A stretch of DNA of 43,649 bases, from assembly GCA_041946865.1 (NCBI GenBank), contig JBHGBF010000011.1, forward strand, positions 1-43,649, in the 5' to 3' direction. Below the pieces are notes generated by a model that was not told where the DNA came from, did no database searches, and saw only the letters and a program-made list of their open reading frames with translations. Source of the DNA: RPQK01 sp041946865 (lineage in GTDB: Bacteria; Acidobacteriota; UBA6911; RPQK01). Below are positions 32,686 through 41,335 of this stretch, piece by piece. The translations under genes and the position numbers were made by a program. Position 1 is the first letter of the stretch. The number at the start of each line of letters is the position of its first letter.

Positions 32686-34281
32686 ATGAAGAAGAATCTG
32701 AAATATCGGTTACTCGTAATCCTGGCGATCGTCGGTGTGTCCATTTACCTCTTTGTGCCTCCTTCCCAGAAGGTCAATCTGGGTCTGGACTTGAGGGGTG
32801 GGATTCACCTGGTTCTCCAGGTCATGGTTCGTGACGCAATGCTGGCAGAGGCGGAGCAGGTTCGGGATCGAATTGACGGCCAGTTGCGCGAGAAAGAGGT
32901 CGCGTTCAGCGAAAGCCGGACAGTTGACAAGCCGGAATCCCCGGAGATCGAGATTTTGGGTGTACCCCCCGATGCCCAGCCGATGGTTGAGCAGCAACTG
33001 CGAGACTATTCATCAAGCTGGACCTACCAGACGCGCTACGGTAACAACCAGGTCGATTATGTTCTGCAGATGGTTCCGGCCGTATACAAGGGTCTGGCCA
33101 GGCAGACCGTGGCGCAGGCCCGAGAGACGATCAGAAACCGTATTGACCAGTACGGCGTGGCTGAGCCGTCGATCACCGTTTACGGCAGCGGCGATGTGCC
33201 CGACCAGATCATCGTGGAGCTGCCGGGCGTTGATGATCCGAACCGGGTCATCAACCTGATCAAGAGCACAGCGCGCCTGGAGCTGAAGCTGGTCCATCCG
33301 GAAAAAAGCTCTCCATTCCCCAGCCGTGAAGCGGCCATACAGGCCTTCGGCGGAACACTCCCGCACGGCTACGAGGTCCTCCCGTATCGAGACGTCAACG
33401 AAACAGGCGGCCAGGCGGCCTACATGGTCGTCCGAAAAGCCCCGTCTGTGACCGGGCGTCACCTGAAAAATGCCCGCCGCAGCCAGGATTCGTTTACCGG
33501 CCGGGCGGAAGTGTCCTTTTTCTTGAATACGGAAGGCGTGGAGCTGTTCACGCGAACGACCGAGCAGAACGTCGGCAATCGTCTGGCGATCGTGCTTGAC
33601 GATGAGATCCGGTCGGCGCCTGTCATCGAATCGAGAATCGACTCCGACTCCGCCCGCATCACCGGGAGTTTCACTTCCGAACAGGCCGAGGACCTGGCCC
33701 TGGTCCTGCGTTCCGGTGCCCTGCCCGCCCGAATATCGATCCTGGAAAACCGGATTGTCGGGCCTTCGTTGGGAATGGATTCCATCCGCAGCGGCGTTAT
33801 GGCTTCTCTTGTAGGGATGGCTCTTGTCCTGCTGGGGATGGTTATTGTGTACCGGTTATCCGGGATCAACGCCATCCTCTGCCTGGTGATCAACCTGGTG
33901 ATCCTGCTCGGTGTTCTCGGTTATTTCAGGGCCACCCTGACGCTGCCCGGCATTGCCGGGATCATTCTGACGATCGGTATGGCTGTTGACGCGAACATAC
34001 TGATTTTCGAAAGGATCAAGGAAGAGCTCCGTCTGGGCAAGACCATCCGAAGCGCCGTTGAGGCCGGTTTCACAAGGGTCTTTACGACCATCCTCGATAC
34101 CAATATCACGACACTGATCGCGGCTTTGTTCTTGTTCCAGTTCGGCACTGGTCCAATCCGAGGATTCGCCATAACCCTCGCCGTCGGTCTGATCGCAAAC
34201 GTATTCGCCGCCACCTTCGTTTCGCGAGCGATGTTTGACTGGTTTCTGCAAAAAAGAGAAGTGGCAAAACTTTCAATTTAG
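32686..34281 (+). CDS. secD: SecD, protein translocase subunit
   Basis: 531 residues from the ATG at 32686; the two preceding codons (TTG, GTG) are also open, but the ATG gives the natural MKKNLKYRLLVILAI. SecD and SecF use the proton motive force to pull secreted proteins out of SecYEG. There are six membrane helices: one at the N-terminus and five at the C-terminus (about 375-520). The P1 periplasmic region begins LDLRGGIHLV, and the motif GMAVDANILIFERIKEEL in the fourth helix region is complete. secF follows after 65 bp. Confidence 0.96.
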   Translation: MKKNLKYRLLVILAIVGVSIYLFVPPSQKVNLGLDLRGGIHLVLQVMVRDAMLAEAEQVRDRIDGQLREKEVAFSESRTVDKPESPEIEILGVPPDAQPMVEQQLRDYSSSWTYQTRYGNNQVDYVLQMVPAVYKGLARQTVAQARETIRNRIDQYGVAEPSITVYGSGDVPDQIIVELPGVDDPNRVINLIKSTARLELKLVHPEKSSPFPSREAAIQAFGGTLPHGYEVLPYRDVNETGGQAAYMVVRKAPSVTGRHLKNARRSQDSFTGRAEVSFFLNTEGVELFTRTTEQNVGNRLAIVLDDEIRSAPVIESRIDSDSARITGSFTSEQAEDLALVLRSGALPARISILENRIVGPSLGMDSIRSGVMASLVGMALVLLGMVIVYRLSGINAILCLVINLVILLGVLGYFRATLTLPGIAGIILTIGMAVDANILIFERIKEELRLGKTIRSAVEAGFTRVFTTILDTNITTLIAALFLFQFGTGPIRGFAITLAVGLIANVFAATFVSRAMFDWFLQKREVAKLSI

Positions 34282-34346
34282 CTGGAACAAATCCCCGCCG
34301 CCGGTTACTAAACAACTGGATTCGGCGGAACCCATCAGGACTTACT

Positions 34347-35543
34347 ATGGAGATATTTGCGAATCCTAAAATTGACTGGCTTGGGAAGAAGTGGATTTTC
34401 TTGGGCATATCGGCGTTTCTTGCCTTGGCCGGACTGGTGTCGATCTTGACCAAAGGGCTGAACCTCGGCATCGATTTTACGGGCGGGACGCTGGTGTATG
34501 TGAAATTCACCGAGCAGCCGAGGCTCGATCAGATTCGAAGCGCGCTGGGACAGGCCGGCATCAAAGCCGAGGAGGTGACGCTGTTCGGTGCTCCCAGCGA
34601 GAACCAGGTTCAGATCAGAATGAGCCGGATTGCTACCGAGGCGACTCAGGATTTGAGCCTCGAGAGCAACAAGGTTTTCGAGGCGTTGAGGAATCGGTTT
34701 GATCAGGGTCGGATCTCCGGAGACAAGGTCGATCTGAACAACATCTCTCGTTCCGCCCTGGCCGCTCAGTTGCAGCAGATGGATCCGGAAGGGCTGCGGC
34801 AAAAGTCCTCGGTCTCGGATTTCTCGCGGCACTACACGGAGCTTGCCGACCGGATCATCGATTACCGGACCGAGCAGGGAGGTGTGATTCGAAGGCTCCC
34901 GGAGCTGTCCGGGTCAGGCGTGCCGGCATCGGTGGTGAAGACACTGGAAGAGAAGTCTTATCTGGGAAGCTTCACGATTGTCAGCGTGGAGAGCGTGGGT
35001 CCGAAAGTCGGAAGCGAGCTGCAGACCCGCGCCCGCAACGCCATTCTCGCCTCTCTGGGGGGAATGCTGATTTACATCGCCTTTCGTTTCAGACCCATTT
35101 ACGGGGTCGCCGGCGTCATCGCCCTGTTTCACGATGTCTTCATAACGGTGGGCCTTTTCTCCATTACAGGCAAGGAGATAAGCCTGAATGTGATAGCGGC
35201 CCTGCTGACGCTCGTCGGCTACTCGATAAACGATACTATTGTTATATTTGACCGGGTGAGGGAGAATCTGAAGTTGGTACGGCGAGCAGATCTTGCTACC
35301 ATTATCAACCTCAGCGTCAACCAGACACTGAATCGAACGATCCTGACCTCAGGGATGACTTTCCTGGCGGTCATGGCGCTTTATTTGTTCGGGGGCGAGG
35401 TTCTGGACGGGTTCTCATTCGCTCTGGTCGTCGGCATCATAATCGGTTGCTATTCGACTCTAGCCATTGCCAGCCCGGTGGTCTTGTGGTGGCAGACTTA
35501 CCAGGACCGGAGAAACAAGGCTGCGAAGGCGGCGACGGTCTAG
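34347..35543 (+). CDS. secF: SecF, protein translocase subunit with an enlarged periplasmic domain
   Basis: 398 residues, longer than the usual 300-320. The conserved parts are present: GLNLGIDFTGGTLVYVKF near the N-terminus, SVESVGPKVGSELQ (about 213-226), and GYSINDTIVIFDRVRENL in the membrane domain. The extra length, about 90 residues, lies at about 95-205 inside P1, a charged helical stretch with no cysteines or repeats. It ends 25 bp before tonB. SecDF here is a separate gene pair, not a fusion. Confidence 0.93.
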   Translation: MEIFANPKIDWLGKKWIFLGISAFLALAGLVSILTKGLNLGIDFTGGTLVYVKFTEQPRLDQIRSALGQAGIKAEEVTLFGAPSENQVQIRMSRIATEATQDLSLESNKVFEALRNRFDQGRISGDKVDLNNISRSALAAQLQQMDPEGLRQKSSVSDFSRHYTELADRIIDYRTEQGGVIRRLPELSGSGVPASVVKTLEEKSYLGSFTIVSVESVGPKVGSELQTRARNAILASLGGMLIYIAFRFRPIYGVAGVIALFHDVFITVGLFSITGKEISLNVIAALLTLVGYSINDTIVIFDRVRENLKLVRRADLATIINLSVNQTLNRTILTSGMTFLAVMALYLFGGEVLDGFSFALVVGIIIGCYSTLAIASPVVLWWQTYQDRRNKAAKAATV

Positions 35544-35567
35544 GCTCGATAGAAAGGAAGAGGGAAG

Positions 35568-36335
35568 ATGTTTGACCATTTGATCGAATCTGCGCAACAC
35601 AAGCAGGGGCGGTCAAAAAGCACGTTTCTAGTCTCCCTTCTGGTACACGCGGTAGCCATTTCGATCCTGATCCTGATCCCCCTGATCTACTACCAAGGTC
35701 TACCTGAACAGGAGCTGCTAACGTTCTTAGCCCCGCCCCCGCCGCCTCCTCCACCGCCGCCACCGCCCCCGCCGCCGTCACCGGCTCAAATGAAACCGGC
35801 CGAGGTGCGGGTGGTCAAGCTGGATGCGTCGAAGTTCCAGATGCCAACCGAGATTCCCAAGGAGATTCCGCCACCGATGGACGACATTCCGGAATACTCC
35901 AGCGTTGCTGGAGGTATTACGGGTGGAGTTCCGGGCGGAGTGCCCGGAGGCGTGGTAGGCGGAGTTCCGGGTGGTGTCGTCGGTGGTGTCCTGGGCGGCG
36001 TGCCGAAAGCGGCCGCACCACCACCGCCTCCTCCGTCACGGCGCAAGGAGCCGGTCAAGGTAGGCGGCAACGTCCAGGCTTCCAAGCTGATCCATCGTGT
36101 CGAACCGGACTACCCAGAATTGGCCAAGCGCGCCCGTGTCCAAGGAATGGTCCTCCTGAAGGTCACCGTGGACGAGCAGGGTAACGTGGCTGAAATTGAG
36201 CTGGTCCGCGGCCATCCGTTGCTGACTCAGGCCGCCATCGACGCGGTGAAACAGTGGAAGTATTCGCCGACCATTCTCAACAATGAGCCCGTGCCGGTCA
36301 TCGCGACGGTCACGGTGAATTTTGTGCTTAGGTAA
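35568..36335 (+). CDS. tonB: TonB-family energy transducer
   Basis: 255 residues. One N-terminal membrane helix (about residues 23-44) anchors it. It is followed by a run of about 15 prolines (near 57-71), an acidic/proline linker, and a glycine-valine-proline segment (GGVPGGV repeats, about 115-148). The C-terminal TonB domain (about 165-255) has VEPDYPELAKRARVQGMVLL and VKQWKYSPTI, where the YP box and the final NFVLR meet the receptor. It carries energy from the ExbB/ExbD motor, encoded just downstream, to outer-membrane receptors. Confidence 0.93.
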   Translation: MFDHLIESAQHKQGRSKSTFLVSLLVHAVAISILILIPLIYYQGLPEQELLTFLAPPPPPPPPPPPPPPPSPAQMKPAEVRVVKLDASKFQMPTEIPKEIPPPMDDIPEYSSVAGGITGGVPGGVPGGVVGGVPGGVVGGVLGGVPKAAAPPPPPPSRRKEPVKVGGNVQASKLIHRVEPDYPELAKRARVQGMVLLKVTVDEQGNVAEIELVRGHPLLTQAAIDAVKQWKYSPTILNNEPVPVIATVTVNFVLR

Positions 36336-36499
36336 GTTATTTGAAAACCAGAGGCGGGTACCGCGGTTGTACTAGCCCGTCGCCTGTTGACGGGTCGTTT
36401 CGCTGGTGGTTTGGCAGCAACCCGGAGTTTGGGGAGCGCATCGAGACCGGCCGCGGGCCCAAAAGAGCTTTCTTTTCCTTTTTGGGGAGGTAACAAGCT

Positions 36500-37174
36500 A
36501 TGGGCGTAGGTTTTATGGAGTTGTGGGATAACATGGGGTATCTGGCAAAGGGCGTGGTCGTTCTTCTCGCCATTATGTCAGTCTGGTCCATCGGTGTCAT
36601 GTTTGAGCGTTACATGACCTATCGTGCTGCGCGCAAGCAGTCACGCGATTTTGCTCCGGCGGTCGCGGAAGCGTTGCGGACCGGTAACATTCGAGATGCC
36701 ATTGAGCTGGCCGAGCAGAACAAGAAGAGCCACCTGGCGAAAGTTGTCGCTGCCGGTCTGCAGGAATTCCAGGCGCACCAAGGGTCACGGGACATTCCCG
36801 GCGAGACCATCGAAGCCTCCCGTCGGGCGCTGCAACGTGCGACCGCGATCGGTATCGAGGAGTTCAAGCGCGGTCTCGGCGGCCTGGCGACCATCGGCAG
36901 TACCGCACCCTTCGTCGGGCTGTTCGGCACCACCGTCGGTATCATCAACGCGTTCGCGGGCATGAGTTCCGGTGAGGATACCGGTATCGCGGCTGTCGCC
37001 GGCGGTATTTCGGAAGCTCTCGTCACCACCGCTTTCGGTCTGTTCGTGGCCGTCCCGGCCGTCTGGATGTACAACTACTTCACGGGCAAGATCGAATCCT
37101 TCATCGTCGAAATGGACAACTCCTCTTCTGAGCTGATCGACTACTTCTTGAAGCGAAGAAGTGAAGGTAAGTAG
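36500..37174 (+). CDS. exbB: ExbB/TolQ-family proton channel
   Basis: 224 residues with three membrane helices (about 15-35, 132-155 and 170-195), as in ExbB/TolQ. The conserved GGLATIGSTAPFVGLFGTTVGII and the downstream GGISEALVTTAFGLFVAVPAV are the channel helices. GGGGAGG at 36484-36490 is a strong Shine-Dalgarno. It forms the motor with the two ExbD proteins that follow, for TonB (upstream) or a Tol-like function. The 164-bp gap before it has a small cccgtc/gacggg hairpin (36376-36394). Confidence 0.93.
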   Translation: MGVGFMELWDNMGYLAKGVVVLLAIMSVWSIGVMFERYMTYRAARKQSRDFAPAVAEALRTGNIRDAIELAEQNKKSHLAKVVAAGLQEFQAHQGSRDIPGETIEASRRALQRATAIGIEEFKRGLGGLATIGSTAPFVGLFGTTVGIINAFAGMSSGEDTGIAAVAGGISEALVTTAFGLFVAVPAVWMYNYFTGKIESFIVEMDNSSSELIDYFLKRRSEGK

Positions 37175-37200
37175 GAAAAGAACAGAACAGAGGTGTAACC

Positions 37201-37635
37201 ATGTCAATGACTACAGGTGGTAGCAATGGAGGCATCACCTCCGACATCAATGTCACGCCCATGGCCGACATTATGTTGGTGCTGCTGATCATCTTCATGA
37301 TCACGACTCCCTTGCTGCAGAGCGGAATAGCGGTCAACAAGGCTAAGGCCCGCAACGCGGTCGAAGCGCCTGATGTCGAATCAGAAGATGCGACAACAAT
37401 TACCATCACCCGGGACAAAGTCATCTACGTGAACGCCGATATGATCGCTCTCGACAAGGTGACTGAGAAGGTCCAGGAGCGAGTGGCCGTTGCTCCGGAG
37501 CTCCCGCTCTTCGTCAAAAGCGACGTGGCCACCCCGTACGGCGCGGTGGTGGACGTGATTAACCGCGCTCGCGACGCAGGGGTGGAGAAGATCGGACTGA
37601 TGGTCGATCGCGAACGGGAAGGGAGGGTGCAATAA
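37201..37635 (+). CDS. exbD: ExbD/TolR-family protein, first copy
   Basis: 144 residues. One N-terminal helix with the proton-carrying Asp in INVTPMADIMLVLLIIFM; the periplasmic domain ends with the VINRARDAGVEKIGLMVDRE motif. It overlaps the next exbD by one base (TAATG). Two different ExbD proteins in a row are common in Acidobacteria and Myxococcota. They may make a mixed dimer in one motor or serve two motors. Confidence 0.93.
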   Translation: MSMTTGGSNGGITSDINVTPMADIMLVLLIIFMITTPLLQSGIAVNKAKARNAVEAPDVESEDATTITITRDKVIYVNADMIALDKVTEKVQERVAVAPELPLFVKSDVATPYGAVVDVINRARDAGVEKIGLMVDREREGRVQ

Positions 37636-38066
37636 TGGGAATGTCTACAGGCGGCGGCAACAGCCGAAGCAAAGCCAAGTCGGACATTAACATCACTCCC
37701 TACATCGATATCCTACTGGTTCTGCTGATTATCTTCATGGTTATCCAGCCGAAGACCCAGTACGATCTCGAAGCGCGCGTGCCCCAGAAGCCGCCGGAAG
37801 AAGTCGAGCAGAACGTTGTCATCAAATCCGATGCCATCGTCGTCTCGCTCGACAGGACAGGCATGCTGCGCATCAACACGGACCCTGTCACACTCGATCA
37901 GCTGGGGGCCCGACTCTTCGACATCTACAGCGCCCGGGCGAACAAGAATATGTTCATCCAGGGTGATCCGGACCTGGCGTTCGGTGATATCGTCAGAATC
38001 ATCGATATCGCCAAAGGAGCGGGGGTCGGAGATATCGGACTGATGGCGACGGGGAGCGGCGGTTAA
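37635..38066 (+). CDS. exbD: ExbD/TolR-family protein, second copy
   Basis: 143 residues, a diverged sister of the gene before. The helix with the key Asp reads INITPYIDILLVLLIIFMV, and the periplasmic part ends DIAKGAGVGDIGLMATG. It starts in the one-base overlap of the first copy's stop. Its linker (PEEVEQNVVIKSDAI) is different, so partner contacts may differ. The TPR lipoprotein gene begins 17 bp later. Confidence 0.92.
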   Translation: MGMSTGGGNSRSKAKSDINITPYIDILLVLLIIFMVIQPKTQYDLEARVPQKPPEEVEQNVVIKSDAIVVSLDRTGMLRINTDPVTLDQLGARLFDIYSARANKNMFIQGDPDLAFGDIVRIIDIAKGAGVGDIGLMATGSGG

Positions 38067-38082
38067 GGAGGCGAAGTCGTAA

Positions 38083-38874
38083 ATGAGACGAAATCTCAGT
38101 GTCTTGGTGGCGCTGGTTCTGGTTGCCGTATTGGTGTCGGGCTGCACTTTCTACAATAAGCTGAAAGCCCGGGATAACCTGAACAAGGGTGTTACCGCGT
38201 ACTCAAACAAGGACTATGCCAAGGCAGAAGCGTTTTTCAAGGAAGCTATCAAGTACGATCCCGAGCTTCTGCATGCCTGGCTGTATCTTGCCACCACGTA
38301 CCGGGTTCAGGTGCCACCTATTAAGACCGACGACGGAGTGGCCATGGCCCACAAGGCCATCGCCGCCTTCGAAGATGTCTTAAAGGTGGATCCCAAAAAC
38401 GAAAACGCGATGGCCAGTATCGCCGGCCTTTACGTCTCGCCCTTGGAGGACCGCGACAAAGCGAGGGAATGGCAACGGAAACGCATGGAGTTGGATCCCG
38501 ACAATCCTGAGCCCCTTTACTACAGCGCGACCCTTGACTGGCAGGAAGTGTACGAAAAGACCGGGCAGACGGGTGAAGGAGTGGAAAGCCTGAGCGAGGA
38601 CGAGAAGACTCAGCTGAATGCAAAAGTAGACGACGGTGTCAACCTGCTGAATCAGGCACTTAAGATGAAGCCCGATTACACCGACGCTATGCAGTATCTG
38701 AACCTTCTCTATCGCGAAAAGGCCAAACTCACTTCCAATGCCGATGAAAAGAAGAAATGGCTGCGCGAGGCGGACAGCCTGGCCCTGAACGCCATTGCGG
38801 TCAAGAGGAAGCAGGAGGAAGAGGCCGAGAGGCAGCGCAAGATGCTTAAGGCTTCGACAACCAGCAGCAAATGA
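38083..38874 (+). CDS. TPR-repeat lipoprotein
   Basis: 263 residues. The signal peptide ends with the lipobox LVSGC (Cys21), so it is lipidated and probably held in the outer membrane on the periplasmic side. At least three TPR units follow (LNKGVTAYSNKDYAKAEAFF, then ALKMKPDYTDAMQYLNLLYR), and the C-terminus is a charged helix (KRKQEEEAERQRKM). It is the last gene of the tonB-exbBDD group and likely binds a partner of that system. A terminator follows at 38911. Confidence 0.85.
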   Translation: MRRNLSVLVALVLVAVLVSGCTFYNKLKARDNLNKGVTAYSNKDYAKAEAFFKEAIKYDPELLHAWLYLATTYRVQVPPIKTDDGVAMAHKAIAAFEDVLKVDPKNENAMASIAGLYVSPLEDRDKAREWQRKRMELDPDNPEPLYYSATLDWQEVYEKTGQTGEGVESLSEDEKTQLNAKVDDGVNLLNQALKMKPDYTDAMQYLNLLYREKAKLTSNADEKKKWLREADSLALNAIAVKRKQEEEAERQRKMLKASTTSSK

Positions 38875-38910
38875 TCAGCTCGGCCTGATCAATTTTCCCG
38901 GACGTAACCA

Positions 38911-38938
38911 AAGGCGGCGCCAGGCGCCGCCTTTTTTT
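38911..38938 (+). terminator. Intrinsic terminator of the tonB operon
   Basis: A perfect 10-bp stem, aaggcggcgc (38911-38920) with gcgccgcctt (38924-38933), a cag loop and a run of seven T. It ends the transcript 37 bp after the TPR lipoprotein stop. Confidence 0.93.
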
Positions 38939-38940
38939 GT

Positions 38941-39204
38941 TGGCGATGGAGCAGAGACCTGCCGACTCACGGAAAAAGGCAAGCGGGTTGCCGCCGCGCC
39001 AGAGGGCATACTACCTGCGTTTGCAGGCAAGTCCCTCTTACGAAAGTCGTTGAAATCCCGCTTTTCTGGGATTAATCTTACAGCCGTAGGCGCGGCCCGC
39101 GCGGCGCCTGCGTTACGCAGTGTTCGTTCATGTCTGGCTTAGCAGGGTCGATCAGTTCGGTGGAACTGGTGCAGGCAAGCGGTTACCCCTAACGGTGCGG
39201 CGGT
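38941..39204. other. Intergenic region with three hairpins, no gene
   Basis: The region holds three successive inverted repeats: agaggg/ccctct with an inner cctgc/gcagg (39001-39038), aatccc/gggatt (39054-39073) and aggcgc/gcgcct (39088-39109). It lies upstream of the response-regulator remnant. It could be a structured leader, but I recognise no known riboswitch and no clear promoter. Confidence 0.4.
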
Positions 39205-40162
39205 ATGAGTGACGACCCGGTCAATATTCTCCTGGTTGACGACCTCCAGACGAACTTAACCGCGCTCGAAGCTGTTCTTCAACCCTCAGGAGAGAACCTC
39301 CTCTTCGCCCGGTCGGGTAAAGAAGCCCTCGAATTGGCCGCCAGGCACGATCTGGCGGTGGCTGTTCTTGACCTCCATATGCCGGAGATGGATGGGTTTG
39401 AAACCGCCGCCCGGCTCCGTGCCCTGGAAACCGGCCGCCAGACGCCGATCATCTTCGTAACCGCCAGCTATGTCGAAGAGATCAATGTGGCGCGTGCCTA
39501 CGCGCTCGGCGCCGTCGACTACCTGATCAAACCGTTTTCGCCCGAGGTTCTGCTCGCAAAGGTCTCTGCTTACGTGCAGCTGTACCGTCGCACCTGTCAA
39601 GATCAAATCCGTCTGGAGAAATCCTACCAGGACTTGCGAAGCCAGCTTCCCGGAGTTGTCTCGGAGAGCCTCGAGGGCAAGGACCACCCGGCGATTCTCG
39701 TGGTCAATGATAATCCCGCTCAACTCGAGGCCTTTCGCTCGGCCCTGGCAGACCTGGACGCCGAAATCCTGTGTGCCGGATCCGGGCGCGAAGCGCTGTC
39801 GCTGCTGCTCAAACGCGCTGTCGCGCTGATTCTCCTCGACATCCACATGCCGGACATTAACGGGTTCGAGATTGCGGCTTTGGTGCGAGACAACAAGAGG
39901 TTCCAACAAACTCCATTTTGAGCGTTACAAGGCAAAGATCCGCCTGGTTCTCACTGATTTGATGATGCCGGGAATGGACGGGCTGACGATCATCCGGGCC
40001 ATGCGCCGGGCCAGCCCGAATTTGAAAATCATCGCCGCTACCGGCCTGATCGACGATGCGCGCGCCAAGACTGCTTTGGATCTCGGTGTGCAGAAAGTCC
40101 TCAGCAAGCCTTATTCGCCTTTGGGTCTGCTCAACGCTGTCCGCGAGACCCTGGGCTCGTGA
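39205..40162 (+). pseudogene. Receiver-domain protein, deletion remnant of a larger hybrid kinase
   Basis: Bases 39205-39921 encode a complete receiver domain (VDD at the start, phospho-Asp in AVLDLHMPEMDGFE, Lys in YLIKPFSP) and a second receiver that stops after DNKRFQQTPF. From 39917 to 40162 another frame continues with FERYKAKIRLVLTDLMMPGMDG to KVLSKPYSPLGLLNAVRETLGS, which is the second half of yet another receiver. The middle (end of receiver 2, any kinase core, start of receiver 3) is missing, and the stop at 39919-39921 is at the junction. The likely source is a REC-REC-...-HisKA-...-REC kinase with an internal deletion. Confidence 0.75.
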
Positions 40163-40650
40163 AGGGAATCAACAAGAACAACCACACGAGGGCTGTCTCA
40201 CGCCTTTCGACTTAAGGACATTTGCACGCTTGTATTTTTGCCAAAGTCCGATGCTGGGGCTCTTTTTGTGTGCGTCATCACCTTTTTTCGCCATTCGTGA
40301 ACCTGTTTTCTCCACTTTTTAAGGACTTGATTCTTAGAAATCCCTCACTTCCGCTAAGGCCCGGAAGGGCCCGCATGCCCGTCGGGAGAAGCTAACCGAC
40401 AAGCGCCCTGCGCGACACGGCGACGCCCGTCAAATCCAGCAAGAGAGCGGCACCCGGCCTCCGCCCGGTTCTTATCGGCTCCTTCGATCCGTCTTCCGGA
40501 CCGGAACACTCTCTCTTTGACGCCATCCCGGAGTGCGCGTGAAGTGGATGATTCCGGGTCAGGCATGGTTCATGCATTGAGGCAGGATGCGGGAGCAATC
40601 GCGTGCTCCCCACACTGCGAGATGACACGGCGAGAAAAGGAGGGAAGAAC
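40163..40650. other. Intergenic region, no gene seen
   Basis: 488 bases between the response-regulator remnant and the degenerate GGDEF gene. A T-rich stretch (about 40228-40320) is followed by GC-rich sequence with a cttccg/cggaag inverted repeat near 40348-40368. A Shine-Dalgarno lies at 40637-40644. No known riboswitch is recognised. Confidence 0.45.
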
Positions 40651-41229
40651 GTGAGGAAGCAGGCTATTGTGAACCACGAAATCATTCAGCCGGGAAACCC
40701 GAGAGAGCGCTGGAACAGACTGTCCTACATAGCTGTCGGGCGCCGGCGGCGTTGGAAGTCTTTTGTCAAGGTGGCCCAGGAAGAATTCGAGCGTGCCAGC
40801 ACGTACGGCGACTCGCTCTCGCTGGCTCTGGTGCGACTCGATTGTTTCCCCGAGATCGTTCGACGCCTGGGACCAGACGGGACGACTCACGTGCTGCGCG
40901 GGCTCGCATCGACTCTGTTGGCGGCCCTGAGAAGAAGCGACGTCTTCGACTGGGTGGGAGACGGTTACTTTGCAATTCTGTTCGTAACAACTCGCCTACC
41001 CAATGCCGTGAAGGTCTGCGAGCGAATCGGCCAGAAGCCGGCATCCCTCTCGGTGATCGCCGGCGATACCCGTTTTCACCTGACGGTCAGCTTCGGTCTG
41101 ACAGCGATCAGCAGGGAGGATTGGGGGGTCAATTGCCTGGTACGGCGTGCGGCCAAGGCACTGCGCATGGCCAAGAGGGCCGGGGGGAACCGGGTGTGTT
41201 CGTGTGAAGGAGCACTGTCCAGACCGTAG
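40651..41229 (+). CDS. Degenerate GGDEF-domain protein
   Basis: 192 residues from the GTG at 40651, with AAGGAGGG at 40637-40644. The fold of a diguanylate-cyclase domain is visible (LSLALVRLDCFPEIVRRLG near the start, HLTVSFGLTAIS near the end, KALRMAKRAGGNRV at the C-terminus). The active-site GGDEF is replaced by GDGYF (residues 103-107), so synthesis of cyclic di-GMP is unlikely. RRSD (residues 94-97), five residues before it, keeps the RxxD inhibitory-site spacing, so it could bind cyclic di-GMP as a receptor. No other domain is attached. It lies 106 bp before the histidine kinase. Confidence 0.8.
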   Translation: MRKQAIVNHEIIQPGNPRERWNRLSYIAVGRRRRWKSFVKVAQEEFERASTYGDSLSLALVRLDCFPEIVRRLGPDGTTHVLRGLASTLLAALRRSDVFDWVGDGYFAILFVTTRLPNAVKVCERIGQKPASLSVIAGDTRFHLTVSFGLTAISREDWGVNCLVRRAAKALRMAKRAGGNRVCSCEGALSRP

Positions 41230-41335
41230 CAGACAGGTAGCAGACGGCCGGCGAGGAATTGATTCAGAGTTTCTGGACAATTGCTGTACATCACAACGAA
41301 GCGGCAGTATCATCTGCTTCGATAGGCGGGGTTAG

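Noticed and set aside
38941..39204. Cyclic di-GMP (GEMM) riboswitch before the signalling genes
   Set aside because: The conserved GEMM core (GACGCAAAG-type segment) is not seen.
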